A DNA stretch of 64,000 bases from Clostridia bacterium (GTDB taxonomy: Bacteria > Bacillota > TC1 > UBA5767): NCBI GenBank assembly GCA_030625965.1, contig DAOUPV010000002.1:38902-102901 (forward strand), written 5' to 3'. Both the position numbers and the translations under genes were made by a program. Every line of letters starts with the position of its first letter. Positions within the stretch are counted from its first letter, which is position 1. Under the pieces are notes generated by a model that saw nothing but the letters and a program-made list of their open reading frames with translations, was not told where the DNA came from and did no database searches. This document shows positions 30,164-39,427 of the stretch, piece after piece.

Positions 30164-31543
30164 GTGATTGATCTATTGATTAAAAATGCTCTGGTGCTGA
30201 CTTTTGATAAAGGTGCTGCCTCTGGCAAAATGATTGAAAACGGAGCGGTGGCGATTAAGGGTAATACCATTGCCGACCTTGGGGATAGCGATACTTTGTC
30301 CAAAATGTATCCAGGTGCTGAAACCATAGATGCCAAGGGGAAAATCGTGATGCCTGGTTTTATCGTGACCCATACCCATATGTCTTATGTATTAGGCCAC
30401 AACATGCCAGTGGATTTTTCTCAGGTACAGGATTTCTGGGATATGCTGCAGAAAATGGGCTGGGAGTGGCTGGAGGACCTCATCACACAAGAAGGCGTCT
30501 ATGCCGCTACACGTTATTCTGCCACAAAATTACTAAAGAGCGGAACGACGACGGTATGTGAATTCGTTGAAGGGCCGAATGCGTTACCAGGTATTTTGGA
30601 TGCTAGCGCCAAAGCCATTGAAGAGACGGGGATTCGGGCTCAACTTGGATTCGAGGTGACGGAACGCGTACCAGGTGAACATATTCTCGAGAGGGTATCC
30701 CTGGTGAATGCAGATAAAGCGTTTGCTGAAAACGTCGCTTTTTTTGAAAAATATCCTGGTGGTAAGGACTCGCGCATCCAAGGACGGCTTGGCCTGCATA
30801 CCGCTTTTACCAACTCGCGTTCGACAATGGAAAAGGCAAGAAAGATTGCCAATCAGTATGACGTAGGCATCCAGGTGCATATCGCTGAAATTCCTCGGGC
30901 ATTTATGCTTGAGAAGCACGGCATGTCTGCACCACAAATCCTTGAAGAAACAGGAGTATTGGGACCCGATGTAATTGCGGCGCATTGTATCGATTTGACA
31001 GATGAAGATGTAGCGATTCTTGCGCGCAACAATGTTAATATCTCCCATACCCCCATGACCAACTCTTTTGGCGGAAACGGTGTAGCGAGAGTGCCTTTCA
31101 TGATGGATCAAGGCCTTAATATGACGATTGGACACGACTGTTTCTTCTCTCTGGATATTGCCGAATATCTGCGTTATACCTTTTTGTTGCACAAGGCGCA
31201 CCAAGCCAATGCTGGGCTGTTGCCCATAACGCAAGTCTTGGATATGCTGCTGGGCAATGCGGCGCGGGCTCTGGGGATGGAAAAACAGATAGGAAGTCTT
31301 AAAATAGGCAAGAAGGCAGATCTGATTATCATTAATCCGAACAGTCCGACACCGATAGCCCCTTGCTCAGCGCTGAGCTATTATAATATGACGTTCCAAG
31401 GGCAGCATGTGGAGACTGTCATCGTGGATGGACAAATCGTTGTTAAAGATGGTCAAGCTACCTTGGTGGATGAGGTTGAAACGATGAGAGAGTGCCAGGA
31501 ACAAGCAAAAATCCTGTGGCGCAAAAACGGGATTACGATCTAG
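30164..31543 (+). CDS. Amidohydrolase family protein (SsnA/TRZ-ATZ-like deaminase)
   Basis: PGFIVTHTHMSYVLG metal motif; IQVHIAEI; DVIAAHCIDLTDEDVAILARNNVNISHTPMTN; IGHDC. Confidence 0.82.
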   Translation: MIDLLIKNALVLTFDKGAASGKMIENGAVAIKGNTIADLGDSDTLSKMYPGAETIDAKGKIVMPGFIVTHTHMSYVLGHNMPVDFSQVQDFWDMLQKMGWEWLEDLITQEGVYAATRYSATKLLKSGTTTVCEFVEGPNALPGILDASAKAIEETGIRAQLGFEVTERVPGEHILERVSLVNADKAFAENVAFFEKYPGGKDSRIQGRLGLHTAFTNSRSTMEKARKIANQYDVGIQVHIAEIPRAFMLEKHGMSAPQILEETGVLGPDVIAAHCIDLTDEDVAILARNNVNISHTPMTNSFGGNGVARVPFMMDQGLNMTIGHDCFFSLDIAEYLRYTFLLHKAHQANAGLLPITQVLDMLLGNAARALGMEKQIGSLKIGKKADLIIINPNSPTPIAPCSALSYYNMTFQGQHVETVIVDGQIVVKDGQATLVDEVETMRECQEQAKILWRKNGITI

Positions 31544-31566
31544 AAGAGGAAGAGACGGAGGGAATC

Positions 31567-32913
31567 ATGGTTAAGCCTGAAACACTACATGCTGTACTTA
31601 ATGCAAAGACCGTATCTGTGGTCGGCGCATCCAGCAATCCTGACAAAACTGGATACCAAGTGTTAAAGAATATCTTAGACGCCGGATATCAGGGACGTAT
31701 CTATCCGATTAACCTAAAGGCAGAGTCGATTCTGGATATTAATTGCTATCCATCGCTGCTTGACGTACCAGAGGATCTCGATCTGGTAGTGATTGTTGTG
31801 CCGGCTGCTGCAGTGCCGGAAGTGATGCAACAAGCTGCGGATAAAAATGCAAGGGGGGCTGTCATAATTAGTGGCGGCTTCCGTGAGATCGGGAATGTAG
31901 AGCTGGAAAATGAGGTGATGGGGATCGCCAACGCTCATGATATTGCAGTAATCGGGCCCAATTGCCAGGGAATAAATTATACGCCGAACAAGCTGTGCGC
32001 CTGCTGGCCTTTGCTGACCAAACGAGGCGGAATGGCCGTGATTGCGCAAAGCGGTACCATTGGAGCGACCATGGGCGGCTGGGCAGAGGATGAAGAGATT
32101 GGATTTTCTGCTTTGTTGGCGCTGGGGAACAAGAGCGGCGTTGGTGAGATTGAGCTACTGGATTATTTTGCATCAGATGAGGAAACAAAGGTTATTGCCT
32201 TGAATATTGAAGGTGTCAAGGATGGTAGAGCTTTTATAAAGACCGCGAAGTCGGCACTTTCAAAGAAACCGGTGGTTGTACTCAAACCAGGACGTACCCG
32301 AAAAGGTGCGGAAGCCGCGCAAAGCCATACCAAATCCATTGCAGGCAGCGACAAGGTTTTTGAAGCTGTGTGCAAACAGACCGGGCTGATCAGGGCGGAA
32401 GGTATCTGCGAGTTCTATGACTACAGCAAGATACTGAGCATGCTGGATGCGCCGTTAGGGAGGAGGATGCTGGTAATAACCAGCAGTGGAGGAAGCGGTA
32501 TCTTGGCAGCTGATACAGCGGAGGATCTAGGTATCGAGCTGAAACAGTTGTCTACGGATATCAAAGACAGACTCAAGGAGATTCTTCCGAATCAGTGTGT
32601 CGTATCCAATCCACTGGACCTGACCGGTGATGCTACGGCTAATCGGTATATGCAAGCACTTGATGTTGCCATCACCTCGGAGGTAATCGATTGCATACTG
32701 GTTATATTCGGGGATCCGGTTCATAAAGCCAGCGATGTGGTGCGGGACATATCTAGTAGGACGGATAAACCGATCGTTGTTGCCTTTTTGGGTGGCGGCG
32801 ATGTAGAAAAAGAAGAGGTGCTTTTGATGCATCAAGCAGGTATTCCAGCCTTCCCCACGCCTGAACGTGCTGTCCGTGCGATAGGTGCTCTTCTGAAGAA
32901 GAAAAACTACTGA
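31567..32913 (+). CDS. ADP-forming acyl-CoA synthetase alpha subunit (CoA-binding/succinyl-CoA ligase-like)
   Basis: VSVVGASSNPDKTGYQVLKNILDAGYQGRIYPIN; IGPNCQGINY; ITSSGGSGILAADTAEDLGIEL. Confidence 0.85.
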   Translation: MVKPETLHAVLNAKTVSVVGASSNPDKTGYQVLKNILDAGYQGRIYPINLKAESILDINCYPSLLDVPEDLDLVVIVVPAAAVPEVMQQAADKNARGAVIISGGFREIGNVELENEVMGIANAHDIAVIGPNCQGINYTPNKLCACWPLLTKRGGMAVIAQSGTIGATMGGWAEDEEIGFSALLALGNKSGVGEIELLDYFASDEETKVIALNIEGVKDGRAFIKTAKSALSKKPVVVLKPGRTRKGAEAAQSHTKSIAGSDKVFEAVCKQTGLIRAEGICEFYDYSKILSMLDAPLGRRMLVITSSGGSGILAADTAEDLGIELKQLSTDIKDRLKEILPNQCVVSNPLDLTGDATANRYMQALDVAITSEVIDCILVIFGDPVHKASDVVRDISSRTDKPIVVAFLGGGDVEKEEVLLMHQAGIPAFPTPERAVRAIGALLKKKNY

Positions 32914-32952
32914 GAAGATGTCATATTCGACTGACATAAAGGAGAGAAAATT

Positions 32953-34911
32953 ATGAGTGTAAAGATTTTACAAGAAGCCGGCAAACGCGACCTCTTAATG
33001 GGGAACGAAGCAATTGCCCGTGGGGCAGTAGAGGCAGGGGTGCAGCTGATGGCTGCATATCCAGGTACACCCTCTTCGGAAATCGGCGAAGTACTGTTTG
33101 AGGCAGCCCCCGAGAGCGATTTCTATGTTGAATGGAGTGTCAATGAGAAAGTCGCCTTTGAAGTGGCAGCGGGAGCATCATTTGTTGGGGCCCGTACGAT
33201 GGTGGCTATGAAGAATGCGGGTCTGAATGTAGCAATGGACACCTTCATGACGCTACCTTATGGTGGCATCAAGGGTGGGATGGTGGTCGTGGTCGCTGAT
33301 GATCCGGACGCTCATTATTCTTCCAACGAACAGGATACTCGGTTTGCTGCTTCATATGCTGAGATACCTTGTTTTGAGCCGGAGAACCAGCAGGAGGCCA
33401 AAGATATGGCCAGAGAGGCCTTCACCTTGTCGGAGGAAGTGGGCTTGCCTGTATTCCTGCGTTCGGTTAGCCGCATATCACATGCCAGTGGGGACGTTCT
33501 CTTCGACCAGTGCGAGAAAACGCGCAATAATCTTGCTTTCAATAAGCATTACAAATTGCCTTATCGTTGGAATGTCTACGGGCCTCCAGGTGCGATCAGC
33601 AAGCATGCGTGGCTGCACGATGTGTTGCCCCAGGTCCAATCTTTAGCCAATAAAAGCCCTTATAATTCTACCTTGAAACCGGAAGGGGCCAAGACAGGAA
33701 TTATCGCCAGTGGTTTGGCTGCTGCGTATGCCCGGGAGGCTTTGTCTCGTCTGGGATTGAGCGACGAGGTTGCTTTCCTCAAATTGGGATTCATCTATCC
33801 TTTGCCGGATGAATTGGTTAGCAGTTTCTTTGACGGTCTTGATCAGGTAATCATGATCGAGGAAGGGGATCCGGTAGTAGAAAACATGGTCCGCTCCCTC
33901 GCCAAAGAGGTCGCTCCGCTGGTTAAGATCAGCGGCAAGAGTTACAATCCCATTTTCAATCCGTATGGTGAATTGAACACGGATATCGTCACGGACGCAC
34001 TGGCGGACGTATTCGGGATGGAGTTGGCTGCGGACGACAAGGAAAAGGTCCGTGAGGAAAAGGCATCCTTGGTCGTACCGCGATCATCGACACTGTGTGC
34101 CGGTTGCTCGCACCTGGGTTCCTATGCTGCTTTGAAGAAGGCGTTGCAGCGCTACCCTGAAGACGAGGTGCATATCATCAACGGAGATATCGGATGCTAC
34201 GAGCAGGCTGGTTACGGCATCTTCGCAAGTGGTAATCTTGCCAGTGATGCTGATTCGATGGCTTTCAAACCTGACTCGCCATACGATATGTTGGATACCA
34301 TTTACGTGATGGGCAGCGGCATAAGCATGGCCCACGGACAGAACAAAGTTGGCTACAAGGATGGCAAAGTGGTCGCTGTCTGCGGCGATTCTACGCTTTT
34401 CCACGGGATACTCCCCGCGCTTATGAACATTGTCTATAACCAATCGGATATCACCTTCTTGATTCTTGACAACCGTTGGACCTGCATGACGGGACACCAG
34501 CCGAATCCCAATACGGGTTATGATGTTTATGGCGATGAGTACCCCCGTGCGGATATTCCTTCTATTGTGCAAGCGATGGGGATCAAATCTGTGAGGACTG
34601 TGGACGCATACGACCAGGAAGAAGCCGAAGAAGCCATTTCTGAGGCGCTGGACTATGAAGGGCCCGCAGTTGTGATTCTCGAAGGTGAATGTCAGCTTCA
34701 AAAACAACGAAGAGTTAAGAAAAGCTTGGCAAAAACATACATCAGTGTCAATGAATGTGACGGCTGTAAGAGTTGCGTGCAGTTGGGCTGTCCTGCAATC
34801 ATGTTCGATATTACGGAAAAGAAATCCAGAATTGACAATGTGCTGTGCGTGGACTGTGGACTTTGCATGCAAAACTGTCCGAATGACGCGATTAAGATGA
34901 GGAGGCGCTAG
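32953..34911 (+). CDS. iorA: Indolepyruvate:ferredoxin oxidoreductase alpha subunit (paralog 2)
   Basis: LLMGNEAIARGAVEAGVQLMAAYPGTPSSEIGE; C-terminal CDGCKSCVQLGCP / CVDCGLCMQNCP. Confidence 0.9.
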   Translation: MSVKILQEAGKRDLLMGNEAIARGAVEAGVQLMAAYPGTPSSEIGEVLFEAAPESDFYVEWSVNEKVAFEVAAGASFVGARTMVAMKNAGLNVAMDTFMTLPYGGIKGGMVVVVADDPDAHYSSNEQDTRFAASYAEIPCFEPENQQEAKDMAREAFTLSEEVGLPVFLRSVSRISHASGDVLFDQCEKTRNNLAFNKHYKLPYRWNVYGPPGAISKHAWLHDVLPQVQSLANKSPYNSTLKPEGAKTGIIASGLAAAYAREALSRLGLSDEVAFLKLGFIYPLPDELVSSFFDGLDQVIMIEEGDPVVENMVRSLAKEVAPLVKISGKSYNPIFNPYGELNTDIVTDALADVFGMELAADDKEKVREEKASLVVPRSSTLCAGCSHLGSYAALKKALQRYPEDEVHIINGDIGCYEQAGYGIFASGNLASDADSMAFKPDSPYDMLDTIYVMGSGISMAHGQNKVGYKDGKVVAVCGDSTLFHGILPALMNIVYNQSDITFLILDNRWTCMTGHQPNPNTGYDVYGDEYPRADIPSIVQAMGIKSVRTVDAYDQEEAEEAISEALDYEGPAVVILEGECQLQKQRRVKKSLAKTYISVNECDGCKSCVQLGCPAIMFDITEKKSRIDNVLCVDCGLCMQNCPNDAIKMRRR

Positions 34912-34913
34912 TG

Positions 34914-35543
34914 ATGGAACGAAATGTTATTGTAGCAGGAATTGGCGGACAGGGTAGTATTTTAGCGTCGCACTTGATTGCCGAGGCAACCATCAAGACA
35001 CATGACGACAAGTATAATATTCGAGTAGGCGAAACGTTCGGCGCGGCGCAGCGTGGTGGTGCAGTGGCTTCTCACGTGCGCATCGGCGAGACGGTCTATT
35101 CCCCACTGGTGGGAAAAGGGAAAGCTGATCTGATTCTGGCGCTGGAGCCGTTGGAAGGCCTGCGTGTGGGAGTACCGTATCTCTCAGCGGAAGGCATGGT
35201 AATCATCAATACGAAGATGGAGATTCCGGTGGATGTCAAGGTGGGAGCCGTAGAGTATCCTGCATTGGAAGATATTGTCGGTTCCATGGACGATATCGGA
35301 GAGAAGGTCATCACGATCGACGGTTCGAGGATCGCTGCTACCGCGGGTAGCTCTAAAGTGCTCAGTGTGGTGATGTTGGGAGCAGCTTTTGCTAGCGGAT
35401 TGATTCCGGTAGCAGAGGATATCATGTTGGATGTAATTACTCAGAAAGTCCCGCCCAAGACCGTGGAGATGAATATGAAGGCCTTTGAAATGGGTAAGGA
35501 GGCATATTTTGCTGCGGCCGACAACAAGGAGCTGGCTGGCTAG
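34914..35543 (+). CDS. iorB: Indolepyruvate:ferredoxin oxidoreductase beta subunit (paralog 2)
   Basis: VAGIGGQGSILASHLIAEATI...RVGETFGAAQRGGAVASHVRIG. Confidence 0.9.
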   Translation: MERNVIVAGIGGQGSILASHLIAEATIKTHDDKYNIRVGETFGAAQRGGAVASHVRIGETVYSPLVGKGKADLILALEPLEGLRVGVPYLSAEGMVIINTKMEIPVDVKVGAVEYPALEDIVGSMDDIGEKVITIDGSRIAATAGSSKVLSVVMLGAAFASGLIPVAEDIMLDVITQKVPPKTVEMNMKAFEMGKEAYFAAADNKELAG

Positions 35544-35565
35544 CTGAGAATAGAGGAGGTCAGAT

Positions 35566-36252
35566 ATGCACAAGCTTATAGGAAAGGCGTTAGCAGATGA
35601 ATATCATCTGAATGAAGCGGAGGCATGGGAGCTGTTTTCAGATTATGGCATTCCTACGCCTCAGCATCAGCTAGCTCGTAGTGTAGAGGAAGCACTTGAT
35701 GCGGCGAAAAGGATAGGATATCCAGTCGTCATGAAGATAGTGTCGCGGAATATCTTGCATAAATCCGATGCCGGCGGTGTAGAGGTTAACATCATGGATG
35801 ATGAAGGATTGTCCGAGGCTTATCACGCTATCATTGAAAATGTGCTTGCTTACAAGTCGGATGCGGTAATCGACGGCATCCTAGTATGTGAAATGCTAAA
35901 AGGTGGCCTCGAATGCATTATTGGAATGACCCAGGATGCATCTTTCGGACCGACGCTGATGTTTGGTCTGGGAGGGATTTTTGTCGAGGTTCTGGAGGAT
36001 GTGAGTTTTAGGGTGCTGCCGCTCAGCAAGGAGGATGCGTTGTCCATGATCTACGAGATCAAGGCTTCCTCGCTGTTGCAGGGCGCTCGCGGTCAAGTTG
36101 CTAGAGATGTGGATGCAATGGCCGAGCTGATGCTCAAGGTAGCGATTATGATTGAGGATAATCCGGAAATCAAAGAGTTGGATATCAATCCCTGTTTTGT
36201 CTTTGAAGCAGGCGGGGGAATTATGCCAGTTGATGCAAGGGTTATGCTGTAA
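35566..36252 (+). CDS. ADP-forming acyl-CoA synthetase beta subunit (ATP-grasp)
   Basis: SDYGIPTPQHQLARSVEEALDAAKRIGYPVVMKIVSRNILHKSDAGGVEVNI; MTQDASFGPTLMFGLGGIFVEVLEDVSFRVLPL. Confidence 0.88.
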   Translation: MHKLIGKALADEYHLNEAEAWELFSDYGIPTPQHQLARSVEEALDAAKRIGYPVVMKIVSRNILHKSDAGGVEVNIMDDEGLSEAYHAIIENVLAYKSDAVIDGILVCEMLKGGLECIIGMTQDASFGPTLMFGLGGIFVEVLEDVSFRVLPLSKEDALSMIYEIKASSLLQGARGQVARDVDAMAELMLKVAIMIEDNPEIKELDINPCFVFEAGGGIMPVDARVML

Positions 36253-36584
36253 GCGACTGCTTTCTGGTAGCAACAAACTAAAACTGAATATTAAAGCTTG
36301 AAGAGGGAAGGACTATAACCGGGAATGTGAAAATAATTACATTTAGCTAGGAAGAAAATCATCATATTGTGTGCATCCGATGAACCAGGAGGCGATGAAA
36401 CAGGGGAACCATATGCTTTGATGCATACAGCCAACATATATGTACAAGGTCATCGCACTTGGTGCTGATGTATAGCCAGAAAACACATAACAATAAGGTA
36501 CAACAAGGTACAGTCAGATAAGAAATACGAATGTGGCCCGTCTATGGGCTATCGCAAGTTTATTCCGAAAGGAGAGTGAAATAT

Positions 36585-38882
36585 ATGCCGCTTTTTGCGG
36601 AGGGAAACAAAAAGTATTCTCATATCAATAAATTCTGTCCCCGGGTAGACGCAAAGGAGAAGGTTACCGGCAGGGCGGACTATGCAGCCGACCTAGTATT
36701 TCCCGACATGCTGTTTGGGGGCTCGCTTCACGGACCGTACACCCATGCAAAGGTGAAGCGGATTTGCGTGGAGAAAGCCCTGGCAGTGCCTGGCGTTAGA
36801 GCGGTCCTGACATATAAGGATCTTAATAAGCCCTTCAGCTGGGGCTACTACACCTATATGACAGAAATACTGCGATACGAGGGTGACGTGGTGGCCATTG
36901 TAGCTGCGGACACAAAACACGCGCTTGAGGCGGGTCTAGAAGCGATAGATGTTGAGTACGAGGAACTGCCTGCAGTGTATACCATCGATGAGGCGATGGC
37001 TGACGGCGCTCCTTTGGTACATGAGAACAACGAAGATTGTGCCGGTAATATTTGGAGCCACGCCAGATGTAAAGTGAGAAAAGGTGATGTGGATGTAGCC
37101 TTTACCGACTGTGATGTGATTGTTGAGCGGGAGTATGAAACACAGGCTGTGGAACATCTGTATCTGGAACCGGAAGCGGCCGTAGCTGTACCGGAAAAGA
37201 ATGGCTGCATGACCGTCTACGCTTGTGCTGCGAATCCTTTCTTCGGTCGCAGATGGATTGCGGATAGTCTAGGTATCCCGCGCAGTAAGGCGCGTTTGGT
37301 GCAGACGACTATAGGCGGATCCTTCGGTGGCAAGGAGGAGTTGATGGGATTGACCATTGGTAGGGCTTCATTGTTGGCCGATGCTACAGGTCATCCTGTG
37401 AAGATGGTAATTAGTCGCGAAGAATCTATCGTTTGCAGTTCCAAACGACACCCCTTCAAGTTCAAGTATAAGGCAGGCGTCAACAAAGACGGCAAGCTGC
37501 AGGCGTTACAAGTGACGCTCATTGAAGATGTAGGCGCCTATCATATGCATGAATTCATGAGTTTCCGGGCTGTTGTACATGCAGCCGGCGCGTATGTGAT
37601 TCCCAATGTGAAGGTGGATATCTTAGGTGTGTTCACCAATACGGTTACCTCGGGAGCAATGCGTGGTTATAGCTCGCCGCAGATTATCTATGCACAGGAA
37701 CAGTTCTACGAGGAAGTCGCCGAAGAACTTGGTATGGATTTCCTAGCCTTTAAGAAATCCAATATGTTACATAAAGGGGCCATTCACCCTTGCGGCCAAG
37801 AGCTCAATGAAGAGGTGATTCTTCCCGAGATCATTGAAAACCTCTGCGCCAAAACCGATTTTGAGGGAAAACGTAAGAAGTACGCCAACCAGACTGGAGA
37901 CAAGCGAAAAGGCATCGGTATGAGTATTTTTCACCGGGGGTGCGGATTGGGGAATGAATCAATTGATGCCTCAGCTGCATACATATGTGTACACGATGAT
38001 GGCTCGGTGATGGTCAATGTAGGCCTAGTGGAGAACGGCCAGGGATTGCATACAGCCTATTCCCAGATTGTTGCAGAGACGCTGGGTGTTCCTGTAGAGA
38101 AAATATTGGTCAATAAGGTGGATACCAATACCATATTGGATAGCGGTCCCACAGTTGCTTCACGTTGTACTGTTATGGGAGCACAGTCGGTAAGAAAAGC
38201 AGCCCAGGAGCTTAAAAGCTATCTGAAAGAGACAGCGGCGATGATGTTCCATACGGAAAGCCCGGATCAAGTTGCTTTGGAGGATGGCATGTTTATACTC
38301 ATCGGAGTGCCGGATGCTGCGATTCCTTTCCATGAGGTTTGCAATGTGCATCACTGGACTGGTGGACAGAGCGGGGTTATGAACTGGTATAAACCGCCCA
38401 AGCTGAGTTTCAGCTGCAAAACCGGATTTGGTGATGCGTTTCCGACCTATTCTTACAGCGTTTGTGTCGCCGAGGTGGAAGTCGACTACAAAACAGGCGA
38501 AATAACGGTGGAAAAAGTCACGTCCGGACACGACGTAGGTACGGTTATCAATCCCGAAACCTCAAAGGGTCAGATCTTCGGTGGAATCGCCATGGGCCAG
38601 GGTTTTGCAATGATGGAAAACCTGGCCATCAAGGATGGAAAGATCCGCAACAAAAATCTGGATACCTTCATGATTGCCAGCAGTATGGATACTCCTGAGA
38701 TGGAAGCGATCTTGTTTGAGTGTGAGGATAAGACGGGTACCTATGGGGCAAAGAGTCTGGGCGAAAACGCCACCGAGGGAGTTGCTTCCGCCATCATCAA
38801 TGCACTGCATAATGCAACGGGAGAGCGAATAAATAAAATTCCCATCAACAAAGTCAAGATGTTTGAGTTGCTACATAAATAG
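36585..38882 (+). CDS. Xanthine dehydrogenase-family molybdenum-binding subunit
   Basis: RVDAKEKVTGRADYAADLVFPDMLFG; GGSFGGKEELMG; AMRGYSSPQ; GMGQ-type FGGIAMGQGFAMMENL; ENATEGVASAIINA. Confidence 0.9.
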   Translation: MPLFAEGNKKYSHINKFCPRVDAKEKVTGRADYAADLVFPDMLFGGSLHGPYTHAKVKRICVEKALAVPGVRAVLTYKDLNKPFSWGYYTYMTEILRYEGDVVAIVAADTKHALEAGLEAIDVEYEELPAVYTIDEAMADGAPLVHENNEDCAGNIWSHARCKVRKGDVDVAFTDCDVIVEREYETQAVEHLYLEPEAAVAVPEKNGCMTVYACAANPFFGRRWIADSLGIPRSKARLVQTTIGGSFGGKEELMGLTIGRASLLADATGHPVKMVISREESIVCSSKRHPFKFKYKAGVNKDGKLQALQVTLIEDVGAYHMHEFMSFRAVVHAAGAYVIPNVKVDILGVFTNTVTSGAMRGYSSPQIIYAQEQFYEEVAEELGMDFLAFKKSNMLHKGAIHPCGQELNEEVILPEIIENLCAKTDFEGKRKKYANQTGDKRKGIGMSIFHRGCGLGNESIDASAAYICVHDDGSVMVNVGLVENGQGLHTAYSQIVAETLGVPVEKILVNKVDTNTILDSGPTVASRCTVMGAQSVRKAAQELKSYLKETAAMMFHTESPDQVALEDGMFILIGVPDAAIPFHEVCNVHHWTGGQSGVMNWYKPPKLSFSCKTGFGDAFPTYSYSVCVAEVEVDYKTGEITVEKVTSGHDVGTVINPETSKGQIFGGIAMGQGFAMMENLAIKDGKIRNKNLDTFMIASSMDTPEMEAILFECEDKTGTYGAKSLGENATEGVASAIINALHNATGERINKIPINKVKMFELLHK

Positions 38883-38932
38883 GGGAGCTCGCTTTTTCTG
38901 TCAACTTATAGAAAGGTATGGTGAATTTCCGC

Positions 38933-39415
38933 ATGAGTGAAAATATAAAGATCGCATTTACGTTGAATGGTGAAGTGGTTAACTTGGAGGTGGAACCAGA
39001 TCAGACGCTGCTCTCGGCACTGCGGGATAATCTGGGGATGACTGGTGTCAAGGAAGGATGTTCCATCGGTGAATGCGGCACCTGCACGGTCATCGTTGAC
39101 GGCAAAGCGACAAAGAGCTGCATTGCTCTGGCAGCAGCATTTGACGGCAGAGAGATTGTCACCATCGAAGGTTTGGCCAATGGCGATCAGTTGCATCCTA
39201 TCCAGGAAGCCTTCATTGAAAAAAATGCGATACAATGTGGTTTCTGTACCCCTGGTTTTATTATGAGTGCTTTGGCATATCTGGAAAAGCATCCCCGGCC
39301 TAGGCGTGAAGAGATTCGAAAAGCAATTTCAGGAAACCTGTGCCGTTGTACAGGCTATGAGCAGATTGTCGATGCTATCGAATACTATGCTAATGAAATG
39401 GAAGAAGCTCAATAA
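38933..39415 (+). CDS. Xanthine dehydrogenase-family [2Fe-2S] subunit
   Basis: VKEGCSIGECGTCTVIVDGKATKSC and QCGFCTPGFIMSALAYLEKHPRPRREEIRKAISGNLCRCTGYEQIVDAIE. Confidence 0.95.
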   Translation: MSENIKIAFTLNGEVVNLEVEPDQTLLSALRDNLGMTGVKEGCSIGECGTCTVIVDGKATKSCIALAAAFDGREIVTIEGLANGDQLHPIQEAFIEKNAIQCGFCTPGFIMSALAYLEKHPRPRREEIRKAISGNLCRCTGYEQIVDAIEYYANEMEEAQ

Positions 39416-39427
39416 GAGGTGGAAATA

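Noticed and set aside
34084-34872. 262-aa minus-strand ORF inside iorA-2
   Set aside because: Antisense shadow of a well-supported IorA reading frame; composition (His/Arg/Ile rich) typical of spurious ORFs.
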